A DNA stretch of 64,000 nt from Candidatus Stoquefichus sp. (GTDB taxonomy: Bacteria; Bacillota_I; Bacilli_A; Erysipelotrichales; Coprobacillaceae). The stretch is from contig JAETUM010000006.1 of assembly GCA_021768625.1 (NCBI GenBank), forward strand, positions 1-64,000, given 5' to 3'. The position numbers and the translations under genes were made by a program. This document shows positions 47,460-54,981 of the stretch, piece after piece. The notes beneath the pieces were generated by a model. It saw only the letters and a list, made by a program, of their open reading frames with translations, was not told the origin of the DNA and searched no databases. How positions within the stretch are numbered: position 1 is the stretch's first letter; each line of letters starts with the position of its first letter.

Positions 47460-47657
47460 TATAATAAATTATAAGCAAGAATGATAAAATTGTGAAACTA
47501 ATAGAGAGAGTCTGATAGCTGGAAATGACTTAGTGGATGATTTTTGATGCCCTTGTTTGAGTCTTTTGAAAAGAAAGAACGTAAGCTTGCGTTAAAAGTG
47601 GAATTAGAGCATATGATAAAGTGGAAGAACACATTGTGTCTTTATCATTTGCTTTTT
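47460..47657 (+). promoter_or_regulatory. T-box riboswitch leader of cysS (tRNA-Cys type) with its TATAAT box
   Basis: A TATAAT at 47460-47465 precedes a leader with T-box landmarks in order: GAGAGAG (about 47503-47510), GCTGGAAA (47518-47525), a specifier-loop candidate GA-TGC-CC (TGC, a Cys codon, 47548-47550), GAGTC, and the small hairpin AACGTAAGCTTGCGTT (about 47578-47593). Two UGGA sequences (47600-47603 and 47622-47625) could pair with a UCCA acceptor end. The final hairpin pairs ATGATAAAG (47613-47621) with CTTTATCAT (47640-47648), has inner ACAC/GTGT and a 7-base bulge TGGAAGA, and ends in a T-tract. The usual ACC after UGG is not conserved. Uncharged tRNA-Cys would allow cysS expression. 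Confidence 0.75.
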
Positions 47658-47677
47658 TATTTATAAAGGAGGATAAC

Positions 47678-49015
47678 ATGAAAGTATTTAATACATTGAC
47701 AAATAAGAAAGAAGAGTTTGTACCAATTAGAGAAGGAGAAGTAAGTATTTATGTATGTGGACCTACAGTTTATAATCATGCACATATAGGTAATACAAGA
47801 CCACTTATAGTTTTTGATGTGTTACGTAGGACTTTTGAATATTTGAATTATAAAGTGACTTTTGTATCTAATTTTACAGATGTTGATGATAAGATTATTA
47901 AGGCAGCTAAAGAAGAAGGAATTACAGAAAGAGAATTAACTGATAAATATATTCAGGCATATAATGATGTAAGAAGTGGATTGAATTTGTTATTTCCAAC
48001 ATATTCTCCACGTGTTACTGAGACTATGGGACCTATTATTCAATTTATTAAAGATTTGGTTGATGCAGGATATGCTTATGAGGTAGATGGAGATGTTTAT
48101 TTTAGAGTTACAAAAATTAAGGAATATGGTATGCTTTCAGGAATTAGAATTGAGGATTTAATAGCTGGAGCGAGTGAACGTGTAGATGATAATGATAAAA
48201 AAGAAAGTACAACAGATTTTGCATTATGGAAGAAAACAGATGAAGGAATTCAGTTTGATAGCCCTTGGTCAAAAGGAAGACCAGGATGGCATACTGAATG
48301 TGTTGTTATGATTAATGATATTTTTAATGAAGGTCGTATTGATATTCATGGTGGTGGACAAGATTTAAAGTTCCCACATCATGAAAATGAGATTGCTCAA
48401 TCTATGGCATATCATCATCACCCAATAGCTGGGATTTGGATGCATAATCAAATGATTAATATTAATAATGAGAAAATGTCTAAATCTTTAGGGAATGTTT
48501 TATGGGCAAAAGATTTGTTGAAGGAATTAGGATGTAACGTTTATAAATGGTTGATGTTATCAACACACTATAGAAATCCTTTGAATTTTACAGATGAAGT
48601 TTTAGAAAATGTAAAGAAAGAAGTTGCAAAAGTAGAAAATATTTTAAAACAAGCATCCTTATATTTACAAGTGAATCATTGTTTAGAAAATGAATTTTGC
48701 AAGGAATCTGTTGATGAAATGGTTGATGCTTTGGCTGATGATTTAAATACATCATTAGCATTATCAATGATTTTGGGTCAAGTTAAAGTTTTAAATCAGT
48801 TAATGAGAGTTAGAGAAAAAGATAATCAACAAATTTCTATAGGATATCAAACATTGATTTGTATGTTAGATGTGATGGGATTTGTTCATCCTACAAAAGA
48901 ATTAACAAATGATGAAATTGACTTATATAATTTGTGGATGGCAGAAAAGGCACAAAAGAATTTTGAAAAAGCAGATCAATTAAGAAGTGAACTTCAAGAA
49001 AAAGGAATTATATAA
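47678..49015 (+). CDS. cysS: cysteinyl-tRNA synthetase
   Basis: A 445-residue class I synthetase that charges tRNA-Cys. It has the zinc ligand Cys27 and HIGH-type HAHIGN (34-39), the zinc site with IHGGGQDLKFPHHENE, and KMSKSLGN (about 265-272). The ATG at 47678 follows AAAGGAGG. An in-frame upstream extension would run through the leader terminator hairpin and is rejected. It heads the cysS-mrnC-rlmB-sigH unit. Confidence 0.97.
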   Translation: MKVFNTLTNKKEEFVPIREGEVSIYVCGPTVYNHAHIGNTRPLIVFDVLRRTFEYLNYKVTFVSNFTDVDDKIIKAAKEEGITERELTDKYIQAYNDVRSGLNLLFPTYSPRVTETMGPIIQFIKDLVDAGYAYEVDGDVYFRVTKIKEYGMLSGIRIEDLIAGASERVDDNDKKESTTDFALWKKTDEGIQFDSPWSKGRPGWHTECVVMINDIFNEGRIDIHGGGQDLKFPHHENEIAQSMAYHHHPIAGIWMHNQMININNEKMSKSLGNVLWAKDLLKELGCNVYKWLMLSTHYRNPLNFTDEVLENVKKEVAKVENILKQASLYLQVNHCLENEFCKESVDEMVDALADDLNTSLALSMILGQVKVLNQLMRVREKDNQQISIGYQTLICMLDVMGFVHPTKELTNDEIDLYNLWMAEKAQKNFEKADQLRSELQEKGII

Positions 49016-49016
49016 A

Positions 49017-49409
49017 ATGAGACCAGAGTTAATAAATCCACTTGCTTTAGCATATTTAGGGGATGGAGTTTTCGAGGTTTATGTAAGAGAATATCTTATT
49101 ATAGAAAAGAATGTTACAAAACCAGATTTATTACAAAAAGAGGCTATTAAGTTTGTAAGTGCTAAAGCTCAGGCTCAATTTATGAAAGAAGCGATTTGTC
49201 AACAATGGGTAAGCGAAGAGGAAATAAGTATTTATAAAAGAGGAAGAAATGCTAAGAATACAAGAACAATGAAAAATACAAGTGTAATTATTCATAATCA
49301 GTCTTCTGGTTTTGAAGCATTAATTGGACATTTGTATTTGTTGCATAATGATGAAAGAATTAGTGAGATTTTTGAATTGTATAAAGAGTTTGTAATGAGA
49401 AATTCATGA
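49017..49409 (+). CDS. mrnC: mini-ribonuclease III
   Basis: A 130-residue protein consisting only of an RNase III catalytic domain without a dsRNA-binding domain: NPLALAYLGDGVFEVYVREYL and the later GFEALIGHLYL with the metal-binding acidic residues. In Bacillus, Mini-III matures 23S rRNA ends. The start is ATG 49017, one base after the cysS stop, in the same neighbourhood as in Bacillus. Confidence 0.93.
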   Translation: MRPELINPLALAYLGDGVFEVYVREYLIIEKNVTKPDLLQKEAIKFVSAKAQAQFMKEAICQQWVSEEEISIYKRGRNAKNTRTMKNTSVIIHNQSSGFEALIGHLYLLHNDERISEIFELYKEFVMRNS

Positions 49410-49451
49410 AACAAAATTGAAATAAATATGAGACATTTTAAGGAGTAAAGT

Positions 49452-50183
49452 ATGAGACAATATATATATGGAAGAAATACAGTTTTAGAAGCTTTAAAAG
49501 GAGATAAGCCAGTTTATCAGGTTTATTTGATGAAGAATGTAAAAGATAATCGAATGATTGAACTTGCTGAAGATAAGCATGCAAAAGTCAATATTGTCAC
49601 TCAAAAAAATGTCTTAAGTAAGCTTGTTGGAAATGTTGTTCACCAAGGAATTGTTGCCCAAGTGGAAGGTTATGATTACTATTCGATAGATGAAATCTTG
49701 CAAAGTATTCCTAAAAATAAGCAACCATTATTATTGATGTTAGATGGACTAGAAGATCCACATAATTTGGGTGCTATTTTAAGAACTTGTGATGCTGTTG
49801 AAGTTGATGGTGTGATTATTGGTAAAAATAGAAGTGTTGCACTCACTCCAACGGTTGCTAAAGTTTCAACAGGAGCAATAGATTATGTGAAGGTTGCACA
49901 AGTGACAAATCTTTCAAGAACATTGGATGATTTAAAGAAAGAAGGCTTTTGGGTCGTGGGCTGTGATTTGGATAATTCACAAGATTATCGCTCAATTGAT
50001 TACAATATGCCAGTTGTCATTGTTATTGGATCTGAAGGCTTTGGGATTTCCCGATTAGTGAAGAAACATTGTGATATGAATGTTGTGTTGCCTATGAATG
50101 GGCATGTAACTTCTTTGAATGCTTCAGTAGCAACAGCAGTTATTCTATATCAAGTTTATAATTCTCGTCATCCTTTTAAGTAG
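49452..50183 (+). CDS. rlmB: 23S rRNA 2'-O-ribose methyltransferase (RlmB/TrmH family)
   Basis: A 243-residue SPOUT methyltransferase. It has an N-terminal substrate-binding domain (YGRNTVLEALKG), then the knotted SAM site: LDGLEDPHNLGAILRTCDA, VIVIGSEGFGISRLV and SLNASVATAVILY. RlmB in E. coli methylates G2251 of 23S rRNA; the Bacillus neighbour YacO is the equivalent. The ATG follows AAGGAGTAAAG. Confidence 0.92.
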   Translation: MRQYIYGRNTVLEALKGDKPVYQVYLMKNVKDNRMIELAEDKHAKVNIVTQKNVLSKLVGNVVHQGIVAQVEGYDYYSIDEILQSIPKNKQPLLLMLDGLEDPHNLGAILRTCDAVEVDGVIIGKNRSVALTPTVAKVSTGAIDYVKVAQVTNLSRTLDDLKKEGFWVVGCDLDNSQDYRSIDYNMPVVIVIGSEGFGISRLVKKHCDMNVVLPMNGHVTSLNASVATAVILYQVYNSRHPFK

Positions 50184-50195
50184 AAAGGAGGTAAC

Positions 50196-50792
50196 GTGGA
50201 TCGTTACAATGATGAGGAACTCTTATATTTAACACAATGTCATAATGATGACGCTAAGAAATGTTTGTTTGAAATTTATCGTTGGCGTATTATACAATGG
50301 ATGAAACCTTTTGCAAAGTATCAATACTTGGGTATTGAGATGGAAGATTTTGTTCAAGTGGCTATGATAAATTTTTGGAATGCAATATTAAGCTATAGAA
50401 GTGACTTAGAGGCATCTTTAAGCACATATGTTAAAACGGTTGTTTTAAGAAGAACATATAGTGAAATTGCAATGAAAAAGGAAAAAAGATTATTAAGTGG
50501 AAAAAAGCTTATTTCTCTTGATGAGTTTGTTGGTGATGAGGATGGATATGTATATGGAGAGGTTATTGAAGATCCAACAATCGATTTTCATCCACAAAAG
50601 ATTTTCGAAATAAGAGAGACAACTTCTCAATACTTAACACGTTTTGATAAAAAAGCAACGGCAATTGAAAAAGATGTGATGTCTTATAAACTTTTGGGTT
50701 ATGATGAAAAAGAGATTGCTAAAAAGTTGAATATTCCTCTCAAAAGTGTTTATAATGCAACATATCGTGGACATAAAAAAGTCACCCATTGA
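50196..50792 (+). CDS. sigH: RNA polymerase sigma factor, SigH-like
   Basis: A 198-residue sigma-70 family protein. Region 2 is visible (GIEMEDFVQVAMINFWNAILSYRSD, then SLSTYVKTVVLRRTYSEI) and so is region 4 (YDEKEIAKKLNIPLKSVYNATYRGHKKV). Position between rlmB and rpmG-secE-nusG is that of Bacillus sigH, the early sporulation and stationary-phase sigma factor. The start is GTG at 50196, five bases after AAAGGAGG. Divergence from Bacillus SigH is large, so the promoter specificity is not certain. The yacP gene usually present before sigH is absent. Confidence 0.85.
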   Translation: MDRYNDEELLYLTQCHNDDAKKCLFEIYRWRIIQWMKPFAKYQYLGIEMEDFVQVAMINFWNAILSYRSDLEASLSTYVKTVVLRRTYSEIAMKKEKRLLSGKKLISLDEFVGDEDGYVYGEVIEDPTIDFHPQKIFEIRETTSQYLTRFDKKATAIEKDVMSYKLLGYDEKEIAKKLNIPLKSVYNATYRGHKKVTH

Positions 50793-50842
50793 CGAGAGAA
50801 AATAAATATGTTACATTATAAGAACGATAAGGAGTGATTGGC

Positions 50843-50992
50843 ATGAAACAAAAGGTTATTTTAGTGTGTACAGAATGCTTATCACGAAATTATTCTATTA
50901 CAAAGAACAAACGTGTGAATGTTGAAAGACTAGAATTAAACAAATATTGTAAAAAGTGTGGAAAACACACATTGCATAAAGAAACAAAATAG
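50843..50992 (+). CDS. rpmG: 50S ribosomal protein L33 (zinc-binding type)
   Basis: A 49-residue ribosomal protein starting [17 protein letters not shown], with two CxxC pairs (Cys9/Cys12 and Cys36/Cys39) that bind zinc. The ATG follows AAGGAGTG. It is in the conserved rpmG-secE-nusG order; the stop is ten bases before secE. Confidence 0.95.
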   Translation: MKQKVILVCTECLSRNYSITKNKRVNVERLELNKYCKKCGKHTLHKETK

Positions 50993-51001
50993 GAGGAAAT
51001 T

Positions 51002-51190
51002 ATGAAGATCAAAGAATGGTTTACAATTAAAGGTATTCGCTCTGAAATTAAGAATATTCATTGGTTATCAAAAAAAGAATTAGTGTATAATTCAGGTGTT
51101 GTACTATTGTTTTGCTTTTTATTCGGAGTATATTTTTACGCAAGTGATGCAATTATTGCATTAATTTTAAAAGCATTGGGGATGAATTAA
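51002..51190 (+). CDS. secE: preprotein translocase subunit SecE
   Basis: A 62-residue single-span membrane protein. It has an amphipathic basic N-terminus (EIKNIHWLSKKELVYNS, matching the SecE signature) and one membrane helix (about 34-57). It clamps the SecY channel. The start follows AGGAGG directly after rpmG. Confidence 0.93.
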   Translation: MKIKEWFTIKGIRSEIKNIHWLSKKELVYNSGVVLLFCFLFGVYFYASDAIIALILKALGMN

Positions 51191-51191
51191 T

Positions 51192-51749
51192 ATGCCAGGA
51201 ATGAATGAAGAAGGAAGACGTTGGTATGTAGTTAATACATATTCAGGCCATGAAAACAAGGTTAAAGAAAATTTGGAGAAACGTGTTGAATCTATGGGAT
51301 TACAAGATTGTTTATTTAATATTGTTATTCCTGAACATGTTGAAACAGAGATTAAAGATGGTAAGAAAATTAATAAGGTTAAAAATATGTTTCCTGGGTA
51401 TGTTTTAGTTGAAATGATTATGACTGATGAAGCATGGTATATTGTGCGTAATACATCAGGTGTTACAGGATTCATTGGATCTTCAGGTGGTGGAGCTAAA
51501 CCTTTCCCATTACAAAAGCATGAAATTGATCCTATTTTAAAAAAGATGGGTATTAAAACTTCACAAATTGAAATTAATTATGAAGTTGGAGATGATGTAA
51601 AGGTTTTATCTGGGCCGTTTGCAGGTAGAGAAGGTAAGGTTGATTCTATTGATCAAGAAAAGGAAACAGCAATTGTATTGGTTGATTTCTTAGGAAACTT
51701 AACTCCTATGGAAGTAGAATTAATTCAATTAGAAAAAGTTGAACTTTAA
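51192..51749 (+). CDS. nusG: transcription termination/antitermination protein NusG
   Basis: A 185-residue factor with the NGN domain (RRWYVVNTYSGHENKVKENL, KNMFPGYVLVEM) and a C-terminal KOW domain (DDVKVLSGPFAGREGKVDSID). It binds RNA polymerase and links it to ribosomes or Rho. It starts one base after the secE stop and is followed by a terminator. Confidence 0.96.
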   Translation: MPGMNEEGRRWYVVNTYSGHENKVKENLEKRVESMGLQDCLFNIVIPEHVETEIKDGKKINKVKNMFPGYVLVEMIMTDEAWYIVRNTSGVTGFIGSSGGGAKPFPLQKHEIDPILKKMGIKTSQIEINYEVGDDVKVLSGPFAGREGKVDSIDQEKETAIVLVDFLGNLTPMEVELIQLEKVEL

Positions 51750-51775
51750 GGAATACTAGAAAGTATTCCTTTTCT
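51748..51775 (+). terminator. terminator after nusG
   Basis: AAGGAATAC (51748-51756) / GTATTCCTT (51763-51771) with TTTTC after it; it includes the end of the nusG stop codon. Confidence 0.85.
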
Positions 51776-51808
51776 TGTAAAAAAGTTAAGTAAATTTATG
51801 AAAAAGTA

Positions 51809-51836
51809 TTGCATTATTCATTGAATTATGTATAAT
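51809..51836 (+). promoter_or_regulatory. promoter of rplK-rplA
   Basis: TTGCAT (51809-51814), a 16-base spacer, TATAAT (51831-51836). Confidence 0.7.
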
Positions 51837-51842
51837 AATAAA

Positions 51843-51927
51843 TCGACGCAATATGTGTTACTATGCGTGGAAGGATTGACATCCAATTGACCACAGCACG
51901 GACAAATTTAATTAGGAGGTGTGTCGC
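51843..51927 (+). promoter_or_regulatory. structured rplK leader, likely site of ribosomal-protein autoregulation
   Basis: ACGCA (51846-51850) pairs with TGCGT (51864-51868). The overlapping CGACGCA (51844-51850) can instead pair with TGTGTCG (51920-51926), which lies between the ribosome binding site GGAGG and the GTG start. The two pairings exclude each other. L1 is the known repressor of rplK-rplA in many bacteria; binding here is inference. Confidence 0.45.
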
Positions 51928-52347
51928 GTGAGTAAGAAAGTCGTAAGAATTATGAAAATTCAATTCCCAGCTGGTGGGGCTAAACCAGGTCCTGCTTTAG
52001 CAGGTGCAGGTATTCAAATGCCTAAATTCTGTACAGCTTTCAATGATCAAACAAAGGAACGTATGGGTGAAACTGTACCAGTAGTTTTAACAGTTTATGA
52101 AGACAAGAGTTTTGACTTCGTATTAAAAACTGCTCCTACTGCAGAAATGATCAAGAAAGCATGTGGAATTAAAAAGGCTGCAGCTGATTCAAAACAAACA
52201 GTTGCTACATTATCAGCAGATAAATTAAAAGAAATTGCTGAATACAAAATGCCAGATTTGAATGCTAATGATATTGAAGGTGCAATGAAAATCGTTGCAG
52301 GTACTGCTAGAAACATGGGTGTAAAAGTTGAAGGCTTAGATGCCTAA
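51928..52347 (+). CDS. rplK: 50S ribosomal protein L11
   Basis: A 139-residue ribosomal protein: VVRIMKIQFPAGGAKPGPALAGAGI and the C-terminal GTARNMGV(K)VEG block. The start is GTG 51928 (SKKVVR follows), 8 bases after AGGAGG; the earlier in-frame GTG is inside that site. It forms the thiostrepton-binding GTPase centre and is co-transcribed with rplA. Confidence 0.96.
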   Translation: MSKKVVRIMKIQFPAGGAKPGPALAGAGIQMPKFCTAFNDQTKERMGETVPVVLTVYEDKSFDFVLKTAPTAEMIKKACGIKKAAADSKQTVATLSADKLKEIAEYKMPDLNANDIEGAMKIVAGTARNMGVKVEGLDA

Positions 52348-52370
52348 TTTAATGAAGAGGAGAAAAGAAA

Positions 52371-53057
52371 ATGGCTAAAAAAGGTAAAAAATATCAAGAA
52401 GCCGCTGCTCTTATTGAAAAAGGTAAAGCTTACCCAATTGATGAAGCAGTTGCTTTAGTAAAGAAAACAAGTAATGTTAAATTTGATGCAAGTGTTGATG
52501 TTGCATTTAAGTTAGGATTAGATACTAGACATGCAGATCAACAATTACGTGGTGCTATTGTTTTACCACATGGTACTGGAAAAACTAAAAAGGTTTTAGT
52601 TGTAACTCAAGGAGCTAAAGTTGAAGAAGCTAAGGCTGCTGGAGCTGATGTAGTTGGTGGAAAAGAAATCTTAGAAGACATTAAAAAAGGTTGGTTAGAT
52701 TTCGAAGTTATGATAGCTACACCAGATATGATGGCTGAATTAGGAAAGTTAGGACGTATTTTAGGACCTAAAGGTTTAATGCCTAACCCTAAGACTGGAA
52801 CAGTAACTATGGATGTTGCTAAGGCTGTTCAAGAAACAAAAGCTGGTAAAGTAACTTATAGAACTGATAAAGATGGTAATGTTCATTTGCCAATCGGTAG
52901 AGTTTCATTTACAGATGAACAATTGATTGAAAACTTTAAAACAATTAATGAATTGTTAGTAAAATCAAAACCTTCTTCTGCTAAAGGAACTTATATGAAA
53001 AACGTTGTGATCTCAACAACAATGGGACCAAGCGTAAAAGTACAAGCTTCAATGTAA
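52371..53057 (+). CDS. rplA: 50S ribosomal protein L1
   Basis: A 228-residue ribosomal protein with the L1 signature region [19 protein letters not shown] and the N-terminal KKGKKYQEA start. It builds the L1 stalk and often represses its own operon. The ATG follows AAGAGGAG, 23 bases after rplK. Confidence 0.97.
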   Translation: MAKKGKKYQEAAALIEKGKAYPIDEAVALVKKTSNVKFDASVDVAFKLGLDTRHADQQLRGAIVLPHGTGKTKKVLVVTQGAKVEEAKAAGADVVGGKEILEDIKKGWLDFEVMIATPDMMAELGKLGRILGPKGLMPNPKTGTVTMDVAKAVQETKAGKVTYRTDKDGNVHLPIGRVSFTDEQLIENFKTINELLVKSKPSSAKGTYMKNVVISTTMGPSVKVQASM

Positions 53058-53067
53058 TTGAAGTAAT

Positions 53068-53183
53068 AGAAAGTCGCAATCAATATACCGTAGACAGCAA
53101 CGGGGTTACCTTAATTATGTTGCCGAGGTGATATTGTCAAATTACTTATTGACAACTCCCTCGTATATGTGTGGGAGTTTTTT
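53068..53183 (+). ncRNA. L10 ribosomal protein leader with attenuator
   Basis: The region carries the conserved L10-leader landmarks: ACCGTAGACAGCA, then TTAAT and TGCCGAGGTGA. It is followed by a terminator hairpin AACTCCC (53154-53160) / GGGAGTT (53173-53179) with a T-tract. Binding of L10(L12)4 to the RNA would stabilise termination and lower rplJ-rplL expression. The match is by recognition of the family landmarks and position. Confidence 0.85.
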
Positions 53184-53227
53184 AACGGATATATTGTTGC
53201 ATATAAAATTTAATAGGAGGTGTAACG

Positions 53228-53743
53228 ATGTCTAAAGAAATTATTGAAGCTAAAAAGCAAGTGGTTAGTGAAATTGCTCAACAATTAAAAGATGCTCAAT
53301 CTACAGTTGTTGTTGAATATCGTGGATTAACAGTTGCTGAAATGACTGAGCTACGTAGAACTTTAAGAGCAGAAAATGTTGGATTTAAAGTTTACAAAAA
53401 CAAGCTAGTACAAAGAGCTACTGAGCAAGAAGGAATGACTGAATTAAATGAATATTTAGTCGGACCAAATGCAATCGCTTTTGGACATGAAGATGCAGTC
53501 GCTCCTGCAAGATTATTAGCAGGATTTGCGAAAGAACATGAAGCTTTAGTTATTAAAGCTGGTTATGTTGAAGGTAAGTTCTTACCTCAAGAAGAAGTTA
53601 TGGCAGTAGCTAAGTTACCTAACCGTGAAGGCATGTACTCTATGTTGCTTGCTATGATGAAAGAACCTGTTGCTAAAGTTGCAAGAGTTATTCAAGCTGT
53701 TGCAGATGCAAAAGATGGAGAAGCAGCACCTGCTGCTGAATAG
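53228..53743 (+). CDS. rplJ: 50S ribosomal protein L10
   Basis: A 171-residue ribosomal protein: STVVVEYRGLTVAEMTELRRTLR, VYKNKLVQRA, and the C-terminal helix that holds L7/L12 dimers. It forms the base of the L12 stalk and regulates its own leader. The ATG follows TAGGAGGTG. Confidence 0.97.
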   Translation: MSKEIIEAKKQVVSEIAQQLKDAQSTVVVEYRGLTVAEMTELRRTLRAENVGFKVYKNKLVQRATEQEGMTELNEYLVGPNAIAFGHEDAVAPARLLAGFAKEHEALVIKAGYVEGKFLPQEEVMAVAKLPNREGMYSMLLAMMKEPVAKVARVIQAVADAKDGEAAPAAE

Positions 53744-53772
53744 TTAAAAAATATTAAATGGAGGAAATAAAA

Positions 53773-54144
53773 ATGGCAAAATTAACACATGAAGATATCT
53801 TAGCTTATTTAGAAGAAGCTACAATTTTAGAATTAAATGATTTAGTAAAAGCAATTGAAGAAAAATTTGATGTAACTGCTGCTGCACCTGTAGCTGTAGC
53901 TGCTGCTGCAGATGCTGAAGAAGCTGGACCAGCTGCTAATGTAACAGTTACTTTAACTGATGTTGGAGCAACTAAAGTTGCAGTTATTAAAGCTGTAAGA
54001 GAAATTACAGGTTTAGGATTAGTTGATGCTAAAGGTTTAGTTGATAAAGTACCTTCTGAAATCAAGAAAGATGTTCCTGCTGAAGAAGGAGCTAAGATTA
54101 AAGAACAATTAGAAGCTGCTGGAGCTACTGTAGAAGTTAAATAA
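53773..54144 (+). CDS. rplL: 50S ribosomal protein L7/L12
   Basis: A 123-residue acidic stalk protein: N-terminal dimer domain, Ala-rich hinge (about 37-52) and the C-terminal domain that contacts elongation factors ([24 protein letters not shown]). The start at ATG 53773 follows GGAGG; a longer start in the track of the same frame lies in the ribosome binding site. Codon use is strongly biased, as for highly expressed genes. Confidence 0.97.
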   Translation: MAKLTHEDILAYLEEATILELNDLVKAIEEKFDVTAAAPVAVAAAADAEEAGPAANVTVTLTDVGATKVAVIKAVREITGLGLVDAKGLVDKVPSEIKKDVPAEEGAKIKEQLEAAGATVEVK

Positions 54145-54158
54145 TTGTTTGATAAAAT

Positions 54159-54185
54159 AAGTCCTTTTAAATAAGGACTTTTTTG
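54159..54185 (+). terminator. terminator after rplL
   Basis: AAGTCCTTT / AAGGACTT hairpin followed by TTTTTT. Confidence 0.85.
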
Positions 54186-54240
54186 TTTACTTTCAAAATG
54201 AGTTATGACATAATATTGGCGTTGAAAGGAAAAAGAGGAA

Positions 54241-54837
54241 ATGGCACACTATTATACAAATAATATAGATTTAAAATCAGAAGAAACACATATCCACTTT
54301 CAATATAGAAGTCATGATATTGTTTTTGTGAGTGATTATGGCGTTTTTTCTAAAGATAAGATTGATTATGGAACAAGAACTTTATTGGATGTTATGGATA
54401 TAAGTGATCAAAAGAAAAGATTGTTGGATGTTGGATGTGGATATGGAACGATTGGAATTGCATTAAAGAAAATATATCCTTATCTTGAGGTAGAAATGGT
54501 TGATGTCAATGAACGAGCTATTCATTTGGCTAATGAATCAATAAAATACAATAATTTACAGGATATCGTAGCTTATAAAAGTTGTGTATATGAAAATGTA
54601 AAAGGGAGTTTCGATATTATTGTTTCTAATCCTCCAATTAGGGCAGGGAAGAAAGTTGTTTTTGAAATTCTTGAGGGTGCATATCACTTTTTGAATAAAA
54701 GTGGAGAACTTATTATTGTTATTCAAAAGAAGCAAGGTGCTCCTTCAGCAAAGAAGAAAATGGAGGAAGTTTTCGGAAATTGTGAAATAATAAAAAGAGA
54801 TAAAGGGTATTTTGTTTTGAAATCTGTTATGAAATAA
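54241..54837 (+). CDS. class I SAM methyltransferase, YbxB/RsmC-like
   Basis: A 198-residue methyltransferase with the SAM-binding motif LLDVGCGYGTIGIAL and the catalytic NPPIR motif, typical of guanine-N2 RNA methyltransferases (RsmC/RlmG small-domain type). Gene position between rplL and rpoB matches Bacillus ybxB. The start has AAGAGGAA. The target RNA is unknown. Confidence 0.9.
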   Translation: MAHYYTNNIDLKSEETHIHFQYRSHDIVFVSDYGVFSKDKIDYGTRTLLDVMDISDQKKRLLDVGCGYGTIGIALKKIYPYLEVEMVDVNERAIHLANESIKYNNLQDIVAYKSCVYENVKGSFDIIVSNPPIRAGKKVVFEILEGAYHFLNKSGELIIVIQKKQGAPSAKKKMEEVFGNCEIIKRDKGYFVLKSVMK

Positions 54838-54864
54838 TGCTGATCTAAAAAAATAATTTTTGTG

Positions 54865-54896
54865 TTGACTAAAGGGAAACACTATGCTAGTATAAT
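54865..54896 (+). promoter_or_regulatory. candidate promoter of rpoBC
   Basis: TTGACT (54865-54870) and TATAAT (54891-54896), but with 20-base spacing, longer than ideal. The leader before rpoB is about 80 bases. Confidence 0.5.
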
Positions 54897-54981
54897 AAAA
54901 TGCCTACTCATATATAAAAGCAGTATTTTTTGCTGTGTTTAAAAATAGAGATAGAGATAATCAATAAGGAGTGAAGCGGAC

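Noticed and set aside
47621-47677. A longer N-terminus for cysteinyl-tRNA synthetase
   Set aside because: The extension lies in the leader terminator hairpin and bypasses the AAAGGAGG site before ATG 47678.
53805-54065. A minus-strand reading frame opposite rplL
   Set aside because: It is a shadow of biased codons in a highly expressed gene, with no ribosome binding site.
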